A DNA stretch of 64,000 nt from the NCBI GenBank assembly GCA_018266255.1, contig JAFEAT010000011.1:41003-105002 (forward strand), in the 5' to 3' direction. The translations under genes were made by a program, and so were the position numbers. The notes beneath the pieces were generated by a model, which saw nothing but the letters and a program-made list of their open reading frames with translations, was not told the origin of the DNA and searched no databases. Below are positions 16,870 through 26,350 of the stretch, in pieces (the first letter of the stretch is position 1; each line of letters begins with the position of its first letter). The DNA is from Cyanobacteria bacterium SZAS-4 (GTDB lineage Bacteria; Cyanobacteriota; Vampirovibrionia; Obscuribacterales; Obscuribacteraceae).

Positions 16870-16881
16870 CGGGCTCAAATT

Positions 16882-17259
16882 TTACTGGGGGGCAGAAGTA
16901 GTCTGCGTTTCAGTCGTCGTAGAGCTGCTAGCTTCCGGCACAGCAGGAGCTGCTGGCGCAGGCGCAGGAGCGGCTACTGGTACCGGCACTGGTACCACCA
17001 CTTGAGTGGCAGGAGCTGGTTGTGGCGCCATCGGAACCTCTGGTACCGAGGCTGGTGGAGCCTGGTTGATCACGGTCATGCTTGGTGCTGCTGGAGCTGG
17101 CTGCACAGTGGTTGTAGTCACCGAGCTAGTCGAGCTGAAATAGTAGATTGCAAATCCGATAATAGACAGAAAAACGAGCGCAATGATCGCATAGGCTGCT
17201 GTCGAATCTGATTGTGGCGACGTGACCAAAACGTCTGGGTCTTTCTCTCGGATAATCAT
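16882..17259 (-). CDS. Single-span membrane protein with Pro/Ala/Val-rich tail
   Basis: 125 aa with a very strong AGGAGGG ribosome site. A short cytoplasmic start (MIIREKDPDVLVTS) precedes one membrane helix (about 22-42), then a low-complexity Pro/Ala/Val/Thr tail to the end. Such tails span periplasm or cell wall. No enzyme motif; perhaps a cell-envelope linker. Confidence 0.65.
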   Translation of the reverse strand: MIIREKDPDVLVTSPQSDSTAAYAIIALVFLSIIGFAIYYFSSTSSVTTTTVQPAPAAPSMTVINQAPPASVPEVPMAPQPAPATQVVVPVPVPVAAPAPAPAAPAVPEASSSTTTETQTTSAPQ

Positions 17260-17316
17260 GATTTCCCTCCTGGAAATGGTTGTGTGATTGATGCCTTAAA
17301 CAGTCAAACGACAGAC

Positions 17317-17345
17317 GAAGTCTGCCAGCGCCGCTAGCAGACTTC
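17317..17345 (-). terminator. Hairpin after the coiled-coil gene
   Basis: GAAGTCTGC (17317-17325) and GCAGACTTC (17337-17345) form a 9-bp perfect stem with an 11-base loop, located 12 bases past the minus-strand stop at 17357. Confidence 0.6.
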
Positions 17346-17356
17346 ATTGCCCAAAT

Positions 17357-17683
17357 TTAGTGTGAAAGCTTCTCTGCTGCTTTTTCTGAACCAGCTTTCA
17401 ATTCGTCCCAGGCCAGTTTCAGCTCGTCGAATGCTTTGTCCATGCCGCCTCTGAACTCGGTCCAAGCCTCTCCGCTAGCTGCTTTCACTTCGCTGAAACG
17501 CTTACCAGCAGCTTCACGCTTTTCGTTCAACTCTTTCAATTTGCATGCAGCCTGGTCTTTGGCTTCGCCAGCTTTAGCACTCAGTTCGCCGGCTTTGGAA
17601 GTCATTTCGTCGATCTTCGCGCCGATCTCTTTGAGCTTACACTCCATGTTGCCTTCGTAGTCGCTTTTAGTACTGCATTCCAT
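17357..17683 (-). CDS. Coiled-coil protein, apolipoprotein-like repeats
   Basis: 108 aa, almost entirely amphipathic helix rich in Ala, Glu and Lys (KIDEMTSKAGELSAKAGEAK, then KLKELNEKREAAGKRFSEV). The AAAGGAG ribosome site is strong. Similar small coiled-coil proteins occur in cyanobacteria as stress-induced cytosolic proteins. It has three cysteines in helix positions. Function unknown. Confidence 0.65.
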   Translation of the reverse strand: MECSTKSDYEGNMECKLKEIGAKIDEMTSKAGELSAKAGEAKDQAACKLKELNEKREAAGKRFSEVKAASGEAWTEFRGGMDKAFDELKLAWDELKAGSEKAAEKLSH

Positions 17684-17802
17684 AAGAAACTCCTTTTCTC
17701 TTTGTACCTGTTCGCTCGGTTAGTGACCTCAACCGGACAAGTAAAGTTCCGGGGCGCGCAACAATGTGCTTGGATCGATTTCGCCGCGTACCAAAATCTG
17801 GG

Positions 17803-18849
17803 CTAACCGCGCTTCTCGAGCAGCGATTTGTAGACAGCCTCGTAGGCGTCAACCATCTTCTCGACACTAAAGAGATTCTGAACACGTTCGACGCAATCAT
17901 TCCTATTTATATTCTTCAATTCTGGAAATCTATTCACAAGCTGATCTACTGACGAACCGATGATTGATGTTTTGGGATCATCCAGCACTTCGCGCACTGA
18001 GCCGCGGTCGAACGCCATGACGGGAGTGCCCGCTGCAAGCGATTCAGCCATAACTAGACCGAAGGGCTCACTGAAGTTGACCGGATAGACAACTGCCAAC
18101 GCTTTTCCATAAAGCTCGACTTTCTGATCGTGGTTGACTTCTCCAATAAACTCCGCATCTGAATTTTCCAGCCGTGGTTTTACTTCCGTTTCAAAATAGG
18201 CTTCATCATTTTTGTCGACTTTGCCAGCTAAAGTCAGTGGCATGTGCAGCTGTTTCGCGATGTCCAGCGCTTCCGCCGTGCCCTTGTCTTTGCATAATCT
18301 GCCGACGAACAGAAGTCCTGCGCGCTGATCGGTATCGTTCTCGCTGCGGAAATCCTTCACGCGTATGCCATTGTATACGGTGCCCACATAGTTGAGCTGG
18401 TCAGGATAGTTCAACGCTCTGAACGAGTCACTGATTGCTACATAAGGAAGATGTTTGTATCGCAAGTAAATGCCCTCGCAGTAAGGCTTTACTTGGTTAT
18501 GCATAGTCGTGACCGTGGCGCATTTGAGTCTGTCGAGCACAGGTAGAGCCGACCAGCTCATGTGAGAATGAACGACGTCGAACTGATCCTGACGATTTTC
18601 AACTTCAATCAGAGTCTGCATATCGAATGCTGGCCACTGCAGCATGTTGTACTTTCCGCCCGCGCGTAGCGGCTCGTCAACGACTGTGACAAGCTGGGCC
18701 GATGTGACTGAGGTGCCCGAAGCGAAGAGCGTTACCTCATGCCCACGTTTGACCAGCTCTTCAGTTAGAAGGCTGACTATGAGCTCGGTGCCGCCATATC
18801 CTTGTGGTGGCACTGGCTCGGTGTTAGCTGCTACCTGGGCGATTCGCAT
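17803..18849 (-). CDS. GT4 family glycosyltransferase
   Basis: 348 aa. The N-terminus MRIAQVAANTEPVPPQGYGG has the Gly-rich loop and GGTELIVSLLTEELVKRGHEV of retaining GT4 enzymes; FVGRLCKDKGTAEALD starts the nucleotide-sugar half, and NFSEPFGLVMAESLAAGTPV is the EX7E donor-binding motif. Acts in the cytosol, probably on lipid- or polysaccharide-linked sugars. AAGGAG precedes the ATG. Confidence 0.85.
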   Translation of the reverse strand: MRIAQVAANTEPVPPQGYGGTELIVSLLTEELVKRGHEVTLFASGTSVTSAQLVTVVDEPLRAGGKYNMLQWPAFDMQTLIEVENRQDQFDVVHSHMSWSALPVLDRLKCATVTTMHNQVKPYCEGIYLRYKHLPYVAISDSFRALNYPDQLNYVGTVYNGIRVKDFRSENDTDQRAGLLFVGRLCKDKGTAEALDIAKQLHMPLTLAGKVDKNDEAYFETEVKPRLENSDAEFIGEVNHDQKVELYGKALAVVYPVNFSEPFGLVMAESLAAGTPVMAFDRGSVREVLDDPKTSIIGSSVDQLVNRFPELKNINRNDCVERVQNLFSVEKMVDAYEAVYKSLLEKRG

Positions 18850-18961
18850 TTATGGCTCCTTGGTGAGTCGACGATTGATTTGGCAGAGTCAAACTGCACT
18901 TGAGCCATGACGCTGAATCGTTGAGTAAGGTGCCCTAATTTTTTTGTTCGCCAGGTTAGTT

Positions 18962-19044
18962 ATCAGTCAGGTGGTTTGCGACAAAATGAGGCTGATTCTT
19001 GCTTGTGTAAGAAGCTTGTAAAAGCAGGTAAAAACCTGACTGAT
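18962..19044. repeat. 11-bp perfect inverted repeat with 61-base interior
   Basis: ATCAGTCAGGT (18962-18972) and ACCTGACTGAT (19034-19044) are perfectly complementary. The interior has smaller GCTT/AAGC pairings. It lies in the divergent space before the gene at 19126 and could be a structured leader or a protein-binding site. Confidence 0.45.
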
Positions 19045-19125
19045 TCTGAAATTTTGAGGTTTTAAGGTGGAACATCTATCTAGTGAATCCGGTCTTGATT
19101 TCCCTGCGAGTGAGAGGTGGTTCCT

Positions 19126-19596
19126 GTGTTAAGGAACGAAGCGGTTGAATCATCAACATTAAAGATGCTTGGCGAACAAGACGTCGTCGCGGCTGTCGAA
19201 GCTCTGTTGAGAGTCGATTCCCTCATGGCTCCGCTGCATCGCAAAGTTTTCGACTACATTGCACGTTCTCGCAACTCCGAGTTGTTGACCAGATTGGCTT
19301 GTCATGCAAACGCTGACGTTCGTAGCGCCGTCGCCTCAAATCACGAACTTCCTGAAGAGTTAGGTTGGAAGCTGGCTGAAGATAGCGCTTTCACCGTGCG
19401 CGCGAGCTTGGCTGACAATCATTTTTTAGCGGCTTTTCTATTGGAAACTTTGGCCGAAGATGAAGATGAGCGCATTGCTCAACGGGCAAATCGCTCGCTC
19501 GACAAGCAGAATGCCCCCTCGCCGGTTGAAACATTCTCGAGCAAAGTTTTCCACTGGATGCACCTGGCATTGCCTACTGCCAAGCAAACCGGTTAG
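19126..19596 (+). CDS. Short LRV/HEAT-repeat protein
   Basis: 156 aa from GTG 19126, which has GAGAGGTGG at a good distance; the GTG at 19117 lies inside that ribosome site. The repeats (LACHANADVRSAVASNHELP, LAEDSAFTVRASLADNHFL, LAEDEDERIAQRANRSL) follow the leucine-rich-variant pattern seen in the C-terminus of the gene at 13776. Helical scaffold for protein binding; cytosolic; function unknown. Confidence 0.65.
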   Translation: MLRNEAVESSTLKMLGEQDVVAAVEALLRVDSLMAPLHRKVFDYIARSRNSELLTRLACHANADVRSAVASNHELPEELGWKLAEDSAFTVRASLADNHFLAAFLLETLAEDEDERIAQRANRSLDKQNAPSPVETFSSKVFHWMHLALPTAKQTG

Positions 19597-19679
19597 CCAA
19601 GATCCGTTAAATATCCCCATGCTTTCGCTCATGCCGCAGCGGTTATGCTCTAAACTTTGTGTGGCAAGAGCGGAGTCTT

Positions 19680-21026
19680 ATGGAACCACCATCACTTAGC
19701 GGCCTTGAACCTGAACAGGCGGCTAAAAACGCTCCTCGCAAAGAGATTTTGGCTTGGGCGTCATACGACATCGCCAACGCAACTTATGGAACTGTTGTAG
19801 CCACAACTATTTACAACGCCTATTTCACTGCGGTCGTGTGTGGACCCGAGTCTGGGCTGGCCAAGGGTGCTGGAACGTTGTTGCTGACAGTTATTATTTT
19901 CATCTCAAGCCTGGCGATCGTCGTTTCCGCACCTATCGTTGGCACCATATCTGATGCCACTGCTTCGAAGAAAAAATTGCTTTTCGCTTCCACCTTTATA
20001 TGTGTAACAGCAACAGCATTTTTAGCTCTCTGCGGCGCGGGCGCGGTGATACCGGCTATGGTGACGTTGATAATAGCGAATACCGCGTTTGGTACAGGCG
20101 AAGATTTGGTGGCGGCTTTTCTGCCGGAACTGGCTACGAAAGACGATATGGGGCGCATTTCGTCGTTAGGCTGGGCGGCTGGATATGTAGGTGGTTTGCT
20201 GTCACTTGGCGGATGCGGCGCTTATGTTCGATGGGCCATGTCACAAAATCAAGCTTCTACTGATTACGTGCCGATCATCATGCTGTTTTGTGCGATATTT
20301 TTCGGAGTCGCTTCTCTTCCAACGTTCGTCGTACTTAAGGAGCGCGCCGTTCCTGACCCTGAAGTGATGGGCAAAAATCCTATGCGCGCTGGATTTGAGC
20401 GCCTTCAGACGACGGTGCTACATGCTCGACATTACAGAGACCTGGCCAGCTTTTTGATTACTCTTTTTCTCTATAGTTGCGGCACGACAACGATTTTCCA
20501 TCTTGCTTCCGTTTACGCGCAGGAAGTGATCAAGTTCACGTTTCTAGACTCTATCATCATGATTTTGGTTGTGAATGTCACTGCCGCAATTGGTGCGTTG
20601 ATGTTCGGATTCGTACAAGATCGAATCGGCTCAGTCAAAACATTGTTCATAACATTGTCTGTTTGGAGTGTTGCCATCGCTGTTGCGGCTGCTGCTCAAG
20701 ACAAACCACAGCTTTATATCGCTGCCATTCTCGTCGGAATAGCGATGGGCTCAACTGGGTCGGTTGGTCGCGCCCTGGTGGGGCAATTTGCACCGAGGGG
20801 ACGCTCAGGCGAGTTCTTGGGGCTCTGGGGGGTGGCGGTCAAGCTAGCCACTGCAATTGGTGCTATCAATTTTGGTGCGATTCTATGGTTGACCAACAAC
20901 AACTATCGCATCGCGATAATTTCAGAATTGATTTTCTTTGCTGCTGGAATGATTATGCTCTCCAGAGTGAACGAGAAGCGAGGCATATTAGCCGCTGAAA
21001 CCGATGTTTCAAATCCGCTCGCGTAG
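19680..21026 (+). CDS. MFS transporter, Atg22/UMF1-like
   Basis: 448 aa from ATG 19680, five bases after GGAG. EILAWASYDIANATYGTVV is typical of the Atg22-like branch of the major facilitator superfamily, whose characterised members export amino acids from vacuoles. About twelve membrane helices can be counted, with the inter-helix loop GTISDATASKKKLL after helix 2. Substrate in bacteria is not established. A terminator overlaps the stop codon. Confidence 0.8.
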   Translation: MEPPSLSGLEPEQAAKNAPRKEILAWASYDIANATYGTVVATTIYNAYFTAVVCGPESGLAKGAGTLLLTVIIFISSLAIVVSAPIVGTISDATASKKKLLFASTFICVTATAFLALCGAGAVIPAMVTLIIANTAFGTGEDLVAAFLPELATKDDMGRISSLGWAAGYVGGLLSLGGCGAYVRWAMSQNQASTDYVPIIMLFCAIFFGVASLPTFVVLKERAVPDPEVMGKNPMRAGFERLQTTVLHARHYRDLASFLITLFLYSCGTTTIFHLASVYAQEVIKFTFLDSIIMILVVNVTAAIGALMFGFVQDRIGSVKTLFITLSVWSVAIAVAAAAQDKPQLYIAAILVGIAMGSTGSVGRALVGQFAPRGRSGEFLGLWGVAVKLATAIGAINFGAILWLTNNNYRIAIISELIFFAAGMIMLSRVNEKRGILAAETDVSNPLA

Positions 21027-21052
21027 CGCCCCTGAATCGCTACTGGGGCGCT
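21025..21052. terminator. Terminator between convergent genes
   Basis: AGCGCCCC (21025-21032) and GGGGCGCT (21045-21052) form an 8-bp perfect stem overlapping the transporter stop codon. It separates the transporter from the convergent kinase gene. Confidence 0.65.
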
Positions 21053-21078
21053 TCCAAATTGCGATGGAGTATTCGCGA

Positions 21079-23172
21079 TTAAGGATTGCACTGCACGGAT
21101 CGTTCGTGCATCTTCAATGTCTTCTGAATATCAAAGTGCTGCCATAAATAGTGGGCATACGCTTGATAAACGTCTGAGAAGAACGGTGTTCTAAGCAACC
21201 GAGGATCATCGTGATGAATTTTCTCGGCGACTTTTTCGAACTCCGCAAACAGGCGTTCTTGTTCTGCAGAATTTTGCATGCCAGCTATTTCAGCAAGTCT
21301 ACCGATAACTATCGCTTGCTCTTCAACGTAAGTATCACCATCTTGCTGCCATTCTGTCAGCGCTTTCTCATACTGGATTTTGGCGTCTTCAAGTTTATTC
21401 TGTCTGAAAGATTCCTCTGCCATCTTGCTCTGACCGAGGGCTACGTAGCTCCAATCTCTGAGGTCACGGTCTGCAGACCGCATCAGTTCGCCAATGTGCA
21501 GACGCGCTGCTGCTGCCTCCGGGTAGAGTCCACGCATGAAGTAAGAATCGGCGTTTCGTATAAACAGATACAACTGATCCTTCGTTTGAAGTTGGGTCCA
21601 AATGTAATTTTTCTTGGTTTTGGTCAGAAGGTCTATCGCTTGTCCGTAACAGTATGAAGCAGTCTTGTAGTTCGGCTTCGGTTTGAAGTAAACGCAATCA
21701 CCTTTGCCAAGATATGCCAGCATCAGTTTTTCTTTTGCATTCGAGCGCATCACACCAGTGTCGCGATTGATAGCAAGCATCAAGTCTCTGATGGCGTCGC
21801 TGTATTCGCTTACTGCTAAGTCATATTCGTGGTGCTTTCTTTGAGAATTGGCTTTGGTCAATTCTGCGCATCCCAGGTCGAACAGTCTGTTCGTTGTATC
21901 GATGCCGCGTGTATTTTTAAGCGCTTGTTCCTGTCCTTGCAAGGCTAAATCTACAGCGGCGCCAAGGAACATTGATTTGTCTTGATCTTTGTCTTCGATA
22001 GCTGGTTTGTCTGCGTAGGCATGCCAGATAGGGTTCTCGCTCATCAACTCTGGAGTCGGTTGTCCTGCCTTGACAACGCTGATAATGAAGTTAGCCCCAG
22101 ACAAAGTTGCCGCGCCGAGTAGAGCTGAAAATGCAATCGTCAAATACATCGACTTCGCGGTTCGTCTTAACCCGTTCAACTCGAGTTTGTTTTTGATCTT
22201 TTGTGCAATTCCCTTTTTCTCATGCACCGCGTTCAGATCGACGAGCATGTCGTCCATTTCCTGATAGCGCTTGGCTGGATCTTTAGCCAGAGCTTTGAAG
22301 ACAATTCTTTCCAGTGCGTCGATGTCACTCAAATCAGGGCGAACTTCTTTAAAGCTTGGTGGCACATCGTGAATGTGTTTCATCATCGTTTTGAAGACAC
22401 CGTCCGATGCATGGGCGGGCTCTCCGGTGATAGCTTCGTACATGACGCATCCGAAAGAATAGATGTCAGATCGAATGTCTAGCGGTTGTCCCAAGCATTG
22501 CTCGGGGCTCATGTAGAGCGGGCTGCCTAGCGCTTCGCCTGTTTGCGTGAGTTTGGTATTTTCTTCGCTTTCAACAAATTTGGCTACACCGAAATCAACG
22601 ATTTTCACCTGCATCGTGTTGCGATCGTCGAAGTTGAGCATGATGTTGCTTGGTTTGATATCTCTGTGTACGATGCCTCGCTGGTGTGCGTGACTAATTG
22701 CTGCTGCGGTTTGCTCGAAAATGTCGATGGCGACATTGTTCGTCAGAAACTTTGTCTTGGAGAGCAAGTCTGCAAGCGATTCTCCGGGTACGTAGTCCAT
22801 GACTAGATATGGTGTTCCGTCGTCGCTGACTCCGTAATCATGCATGGAAACGATGCCGGGATGCTGTAGCCGACTAGCCGCTTGAGCTTCCTGCTTGAAT
22901 CGCATCAAACTGGATGTTTTGGACGAGAGGTGAGTGTGAAGGGTTTTAATCGCGACAAGCTTGTTCAGGGCTTCGTGCAGAGCGAGATAGACTACGCTCA
23001 TGCCACCAGTGCCCAGCACTTTTTGAATTCGATATTTTTCTGCGAAAACTGTGTTGAGGAGCGGATCTAATGGCTCTTCAAACTCGTCGACGTCCCTGGT
23101 TGGGGGCGGTGCGGTCGTGCTTTCCACGTTCTGGTCGAAACCACCAGAATCTCGTGTTTTCGATTCAATCAT
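21079..23172 (-). CDS. Serine/threonine protein kinase with membrane span and TPR-like sensor region
   Basis: 697 aa. Hanks kinase domain about 47-325: Gly loop LGTGGMSVV, VAIK lysine K76, catalytic loop HRDIKPSN with D171, DFG at 193-195 and SPLYMSPEQ activation segment end. All catalytic residues are present. A membrane helix lies near 345-367, followed by a 330-residue extracytoplasmic region of TPR-like helical pairs (LGCAELTKANSQRKHHEYDLAV, YLGKGDCVYFKPKPN, ALGQSKMAEESFRQNKLEDA). This suggests sensing outside the membrane and phosphorylation inside. A related but catalytically dead protein is encoded at 38968. Confidence 0.9.
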   Translation of the reverse strand: MIESKTRDSGGFDQNVESTTAPPPTRDVDEFEEPLDPLLNTVFAEKYRIQKVLGTGGMSVVYLALHEALNKLVAIKTLHTHLSSKTSSLMRFKQEAQAASRLQHPGIVSMHDYGVSDDGTPYLVMDYVPGESLADLLSKTKFLTNNVAIDIFEQTAAAISHAHQRGIVHRDIKPSNIMLNFDDRNTMQVKIVDFGVAKFVESEENTKLTQTGEALGSPLYMSPEQCLGQPLDIRSDIYSFGCVMYEAITGEPAHASDGVFKTMMKHIHDVPPSFKEVRPDLSDIDALERIVFKALAKDPAKRYQEMDDMLVDLNAVHEKKGIAQKIKNKLELNGLRRTAKSMYLTIAFSALLGAATLSGANFIISVVKAGQPTPELMSENPIWHAYADKPAIEDKDQDKSMFLGAAVDLALQGQEQALKNTRGIDTTNRLFDLGCAELTKANSQRKHHEYDLAVSEYSDAIRDLMLAINRDTGVMRSNAKEKLMLAYLGKGDCVYFKPKPNYKTASYCYGQAIDLLTKTKKNYIWTQLQTKDQLYLFIRNADSYFMRGLYPEAAAARLHIGELMRSADRDLRDWSYVALGQSKMAEESFRQNKLEDAKIQYEKALTEWQQDGDTYVEEQAIVIGRLAEIAGMQNSAEQERLFAEFEKVAEKIHHDDPRLLRTPFFSDVYQAYAHYLWQHFDIQKTLKMHERSVQCNP

Positions 23173-23280
23173 TATGTTTGCAGCCTCTACAGTTTTCTTC
23201 CCGCCCAGTTGAGTTCGTAATCAGGCTGTGCCTGGTTTAATGATTGTTTTTTTCGGGAAAATTGCGTGTGGGGGCGACTT

Positions 23281-24129
23281 ATGACACTTAGATCGAAATT
23301 ACTCGTGGCGGCGCTGAGTTGCAGTGCGATTTTTGCTACTTTTGCTGCTCCAGCAAAGTGCGAAAAGCCCGTACAAGCTTGGGAAGTGAAACAGACTTCC
23401 TACAATCTTGGCGCCGTAGACATCATTATCGCCAAGGATGGAATGAGATGGCACAACGACAAGGTTGGCATGACATTGTTGATGCACGCGCCAGATTGGA
23501 AGTTAAATGCTTACAACGAAGCTAATAAGAAGTTCCTTGTTTTGAACAAAGAGGAAGCGCTTGAGATGTTTCAGCAGCAGCGCCGGCGAGATCACTCCGT
23601 TATAGATGCCCCTATCCGTATGGACAAAAATCTCGTCATTGCAGGGGTGCCTGCCGTTTGCTATTGCTACGCCCATGATATGAGTGGTGTGCCGATTAAG
23701 TTCGCGGTTGATGTAACCAACACTCTAGAGCGCGGCACTAAACTGAACGCCGAGCAGAAAAGGTATGTTGATAACGCCATGAAACATGAGCGTCGTGAAT
23801 ACTGGATGTCAAAGGACATCACAGTATCACCAAGAGTGAGTGGCGTCTTTATGGAAAAGATTGCTGCAACTAAATATGGTGACTGTTTGCCCCTGCGTCT
23901 GATACAAATTGGAAGACAAGGCGTTCGAACGACCATGTTTGATACAACTGAAGTTAAGAAGATTGTTTTGAAGCCTGATACGTTTAAGTTGCCCACCGGA
24001 TACACGAAGGCTGAAAACAAAATTGCCTTGCTGGTCAACGATAACGATCTCGGTGGATTGTCTGGGGAAGAGCCAAGTAGTTTGTTAGCAAAGCCGCAAT
24101 CAAGGAAACATGAAAAAGTACACCGGTAA
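23281..24129 (+). CDS. Secreted protein of unknown function
   Basis: 282 aa from ATG 23281; a GTG five codons earlier is possible. The N-terminus MTLRSKLLVAALSCSAIFAT is a signal peptide. The mature part (VDIIIAKDGMRWHNDKVGMT, VLNKEEALEMFQQ) has the feel of a beta-rich outer-surface or lipoprotein-carrier-like fold but no named family is recognised. It overlaps the next gene by 20 bases, so the two are translated together. Confidence 0.65.
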   Translation: MTLRSKLLVAALSCSAIFATFAAPAKCEKPVQAWEVKQTSYNLGAVDIIIAKDGMRWHNDKVGMTLLMHAPDWKLNAYNEANKKFLVLNKEEALEMFQQQRRRDHSVIDAPIRMDKNLVIAGVPAVCYCYAHDMSGVPIKFAVDVTNTLERGTKLNAEQKRYVDNAMKHERREYWMSKDITVSPRVSGVFMEKIAATKYGDCLPLRLIQIGRQGVRTTMFDTTEVKKIVLKPDTFKLPTGYTKAENKIALLVNDNDLGGLSGEEPSSLLAKPQSRKHEKVHR

Positions 24130-25069
24130 CATTTTTAAATTCGCGGCTGTCACCGGATATAGTGCTCTTGTTTTGTCGTTGTCAATTTGCCCTTCGGCTT
24201 GGGCTGATTCTGCGCAAGATTCGGCGAGTCCGAATACACCTACACCAGCGAGCCAGGAAGCACCAGCAAGTACGACTGCACCGGCGAGTGCGCCGGTAAG
24301 TGCTACGTGCAGCAGAACTCTGGACCGACATAAGACCTTCGTCCAGTTTATAGAGGCTGTCACCGATAAGCCGGTCCCTCAGGAAATCCAAGATCTCTTG
24401 CAAGGCGTCGTTAGCCTTGAACGAAAGGGAGACGCCATCGAACTAACCAAAGAGGATGGCACCAAGTCTTTGCTCGGCGCTGACACTCACTTCGGCGCCA
24501 CCGTAATTGGTGATTTTTCAGACGCCAGAGACAAAGTAGCCGCCAAATTTGGAACGGAAGTGGGCACACTCATCGATGAATTCGTCGGAGTGACTGCAAA
24601 CGGCTCTCACCTCGAGGTTATTCGTAACGGACCTGAATTTGAAGAGATTGATTTAAGCGAGCATAAGCTTAAAAAACAAGTTCCGTTGAAGCGTATTCGC
24701 TTATCCAAAATATCCGTCGATGTCGATGTTCAAGATTCACATCCAGTTCTCAAAAACATCACCGGAATCGAGGCAGTCCCCAACGCCGGCTTTGAGATCC
24801 CAATAGTTCTCAGAGAATTTTCGCGCTCAAAAAATCAAGATGGCGATGATGTCTTTACGTTCGGAGTAAAAAATCCGCTGCCGCTGGTTAAGCCTTTCAA
24901 GAAATTGTTTGGTATCAAAGAGATCATGCCGTTGACATGGACGGTCAAGAAACCAGACACAAAGGAAATCGGTTCGAAGGAGTCCGTAGAGCACACCGAG
25001 AATGGCTCGACTGAACCCGATGAGCACAAAGCGATTGGCGCGAAGCAACCTGCCGAACAGAAAGAATAA
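24110..25069 (+). CDS. Secreted protein, Pro/Ala-rich linker and beta-rich body
   Basis: 319 aa. AAGGA lies just before the ATG inside the upstream gene. A signal peptide (ending SAWA) is followed by a Thr/Pro/Ala/Ser linker (about 35-65), then a domain with no recognised family, and a Glu/Lys-rich tail with repeats of the ESVEHTENGS type. Likely acts with the overlapping upstream gene in the envelope. Confidence 0.6.
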   Translation: MKKYTGNIFKFAAVTGYSALVLSLSICPSAWADSAQDSASPNTPTPASQEAPASTTAPASAPVSATCSRTLDRHKTFVQFIEAVTDKPVPQEIQDLLQGVVSLERKGDAIELTKEDGTKSLLGADTHFGATVIGDFSDARDKVAAKFGTEVGTLIDEFVGVTANGSHLEVIRNGPEFEEIDLSEHKLKKQVPLKRIRLSKISVDVDVQDSHPVLKNITGIEAVPNAGFEIPIVLREFSRSKNQDGDDVFTFGVKNPLPLVKPFKKLFGIKEIMPLTWTVKKPDTKEIGSKESVEHTENGSTEPDEHKAIGAKQPAEQKE

Positions 25070-25415
25070 ATCCAAAAGTAGTAACTCGACCGGTTGCTCC
25101 ACAGACTGTGGCATCCGCTTAGCGAACTTGCTGGCTCGGTCTAGCTGACCATTCCCTGAATCGCTTACACCATTTCGTTAAACCACTTTTGGGAATTCAC
25201 AAAATCTCTAAGGTGTGTAGAATTGAATAGTAGGCAGTTGGAATCCCGAAGCAGCTTACACGTGATTTTGACTGCCTATAACTTTTTTAGTTTGGGAATC
25301 CTTCCACTTCCTGAACCCAACAAGCAATGCGCCCGGGTTATTCTGGGCGTTTTTGTTGCGAGCGAAGCGGCTTTTCCGTTAAGATAGACCTTCAGTTGCT
25401 CACAAGGATTTTCCC
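25070..25415 (+). other. Intergenic region with two hairpins
   Basis: TAGGCAGT (25231-25238) pairs with ACTGCCTA (25271-25278) ahead of AACTTTTTT, and a second terminator lies at 25330-25354. Two terminator-like structures in a row leave room for a short untranslated RNA between them, but no known RNA family is recognised. Confidence 0.4.
25330..25354 (+). terminator. Rho-independent terminator
   Basis: CGCCCGG (25330-25336) pairs with CTGGGCG (25343-25349) with one wobble, directly followed by five T. Confidence 0.7.
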
Positions 25416-25775
25416 GTGTCTGAATTAGCATCCGGTTTGAAGATGGTTGAAGATCTGTTTCACGGCGCCACCAAAGGTTTTTTCGCGAAACTTGATGAAG
25501 TGACATTCAAGATGACCTTGAATGGACTCAAGGCTGAAGACTACGACGCGATCTCAATTACTATCGATCAACTTATCAAGGAACATCGCGCCATCAGTAT
25601 TCCGCCACTATATGTGGTGTCGCAAGCTCATCCGAATGTGAGAGTGCGAACAAAGGCATACGAAGCACTCAAGAAGCTGGACCCAGATCTCGAATTTGAG
25701 CATTTGACCGAGGGCAAGCCTGTTGACGAAGCAACGCGAGTGCTCGTGGAAAGATTCGGTAACTTCAAAAAATGA
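25416..25775 (+). CDS. 119-aa hypothetical helical protein
   Basis: GTG start with AAGGA upstream. The protein is helical (LASGLKMVEDLFHGATKGFFAK...), with a segment SQAHPNVRVRTKAYEALKKL that resembles one HEAT-type repeat. It overlaps the phosphatase gene by four bases (ATGA), so the two are translationally coupled. Function unknown. Confidence 0.65.
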   Translation: MSELASGLKMVEDLFHGATKGFFAKLDEVTFKMTLNGLKAEDYDAISITIDQLIKEHRAISIPPLYVVSQAHPNVRVRTKAYEALKKLDPDLEFEHLTEGKPVDEATRVLVERFGNFKK

Positions 25776-26350
25776 GTGATTTGTCTGAGCGCTTTTTCTT
25801 TGTTCGACACGGGCAGACCGATGCCAACATCAGCAACTTGGCTGCTGGCGCGGGCTGGGATATTGAGTTGAATCAAACTGGACTGACTCAGGCGCAAGAA
25901 CTTGCAGCAAGCGAACACATAAAATCATGTGTGAATGTCAAGACTATTTGCGTTAGTCCGATGATACGAGCGAAGCAGACTGCTGAGGCGTTGCGCGCGA
26001 CGATCGATGCTCCCGTTGTCTACATCGACGAATTAAAGGAGTGGCACCTGGGCGATTGGGAACGCCGTGACTGGACCGAGCTACCAAGCCTGTTTCACGC
26101 AGATACGAATCCGCCCAACGGCGAGAGTCAATTGGAGTTTGGACAACGAATTGCGATCGGTTTGCAGAAAGCTTTAGCTCACGAAGGTCCAGTGCTGATT
26201 GTCGCGCATGGTGGTGTTTGGCATGCCATCGCCAAAATTCTTTCGCTACCTGGCGGAAGCATCACGAACTGCGAACTGAAACAGCTGTCCCGTCCTCACG
26301 CTGAAGCCAACTGGGAGCTTCTTGCCAATGACCTTCAGACTTTAGATTGA
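25772..26350 (+). CDS. Histidine phosphatase (phosphoglycerate mutase-like)
   Basis: 192 aa. The RHG motif (R12-H13-G14 in FFVRHGQTDAN) carries the phospho-accepting histidine; VSPMIRAKQTAEAL holds the second arginine, EWHLGDWERRDW the acid and IVAHGGVWHAI the second histidine. The family includes cobalamin-pathway, sugar-phosphate and broad phosphatases; substrate not evident. The 3' end overlaps the convergent gene by 16 bases. Confidence 0.85.
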   Translation: MSDLSERFFFVRHGQTDANISNLAAGAGWDIELNQTGLTQAQELAASEHIKSCVNVKTICVSPMIRAKQTAEALRATIDAPVVYIDELKEWHLGDWERRDWTELPSLFHADTNPPNGESQLEFGQRIAIGLQKALAHEGPVLIVAHGGVWHAIAKILSLPGGSITNCELKQLSRPHAEANWELLANDLQTLD

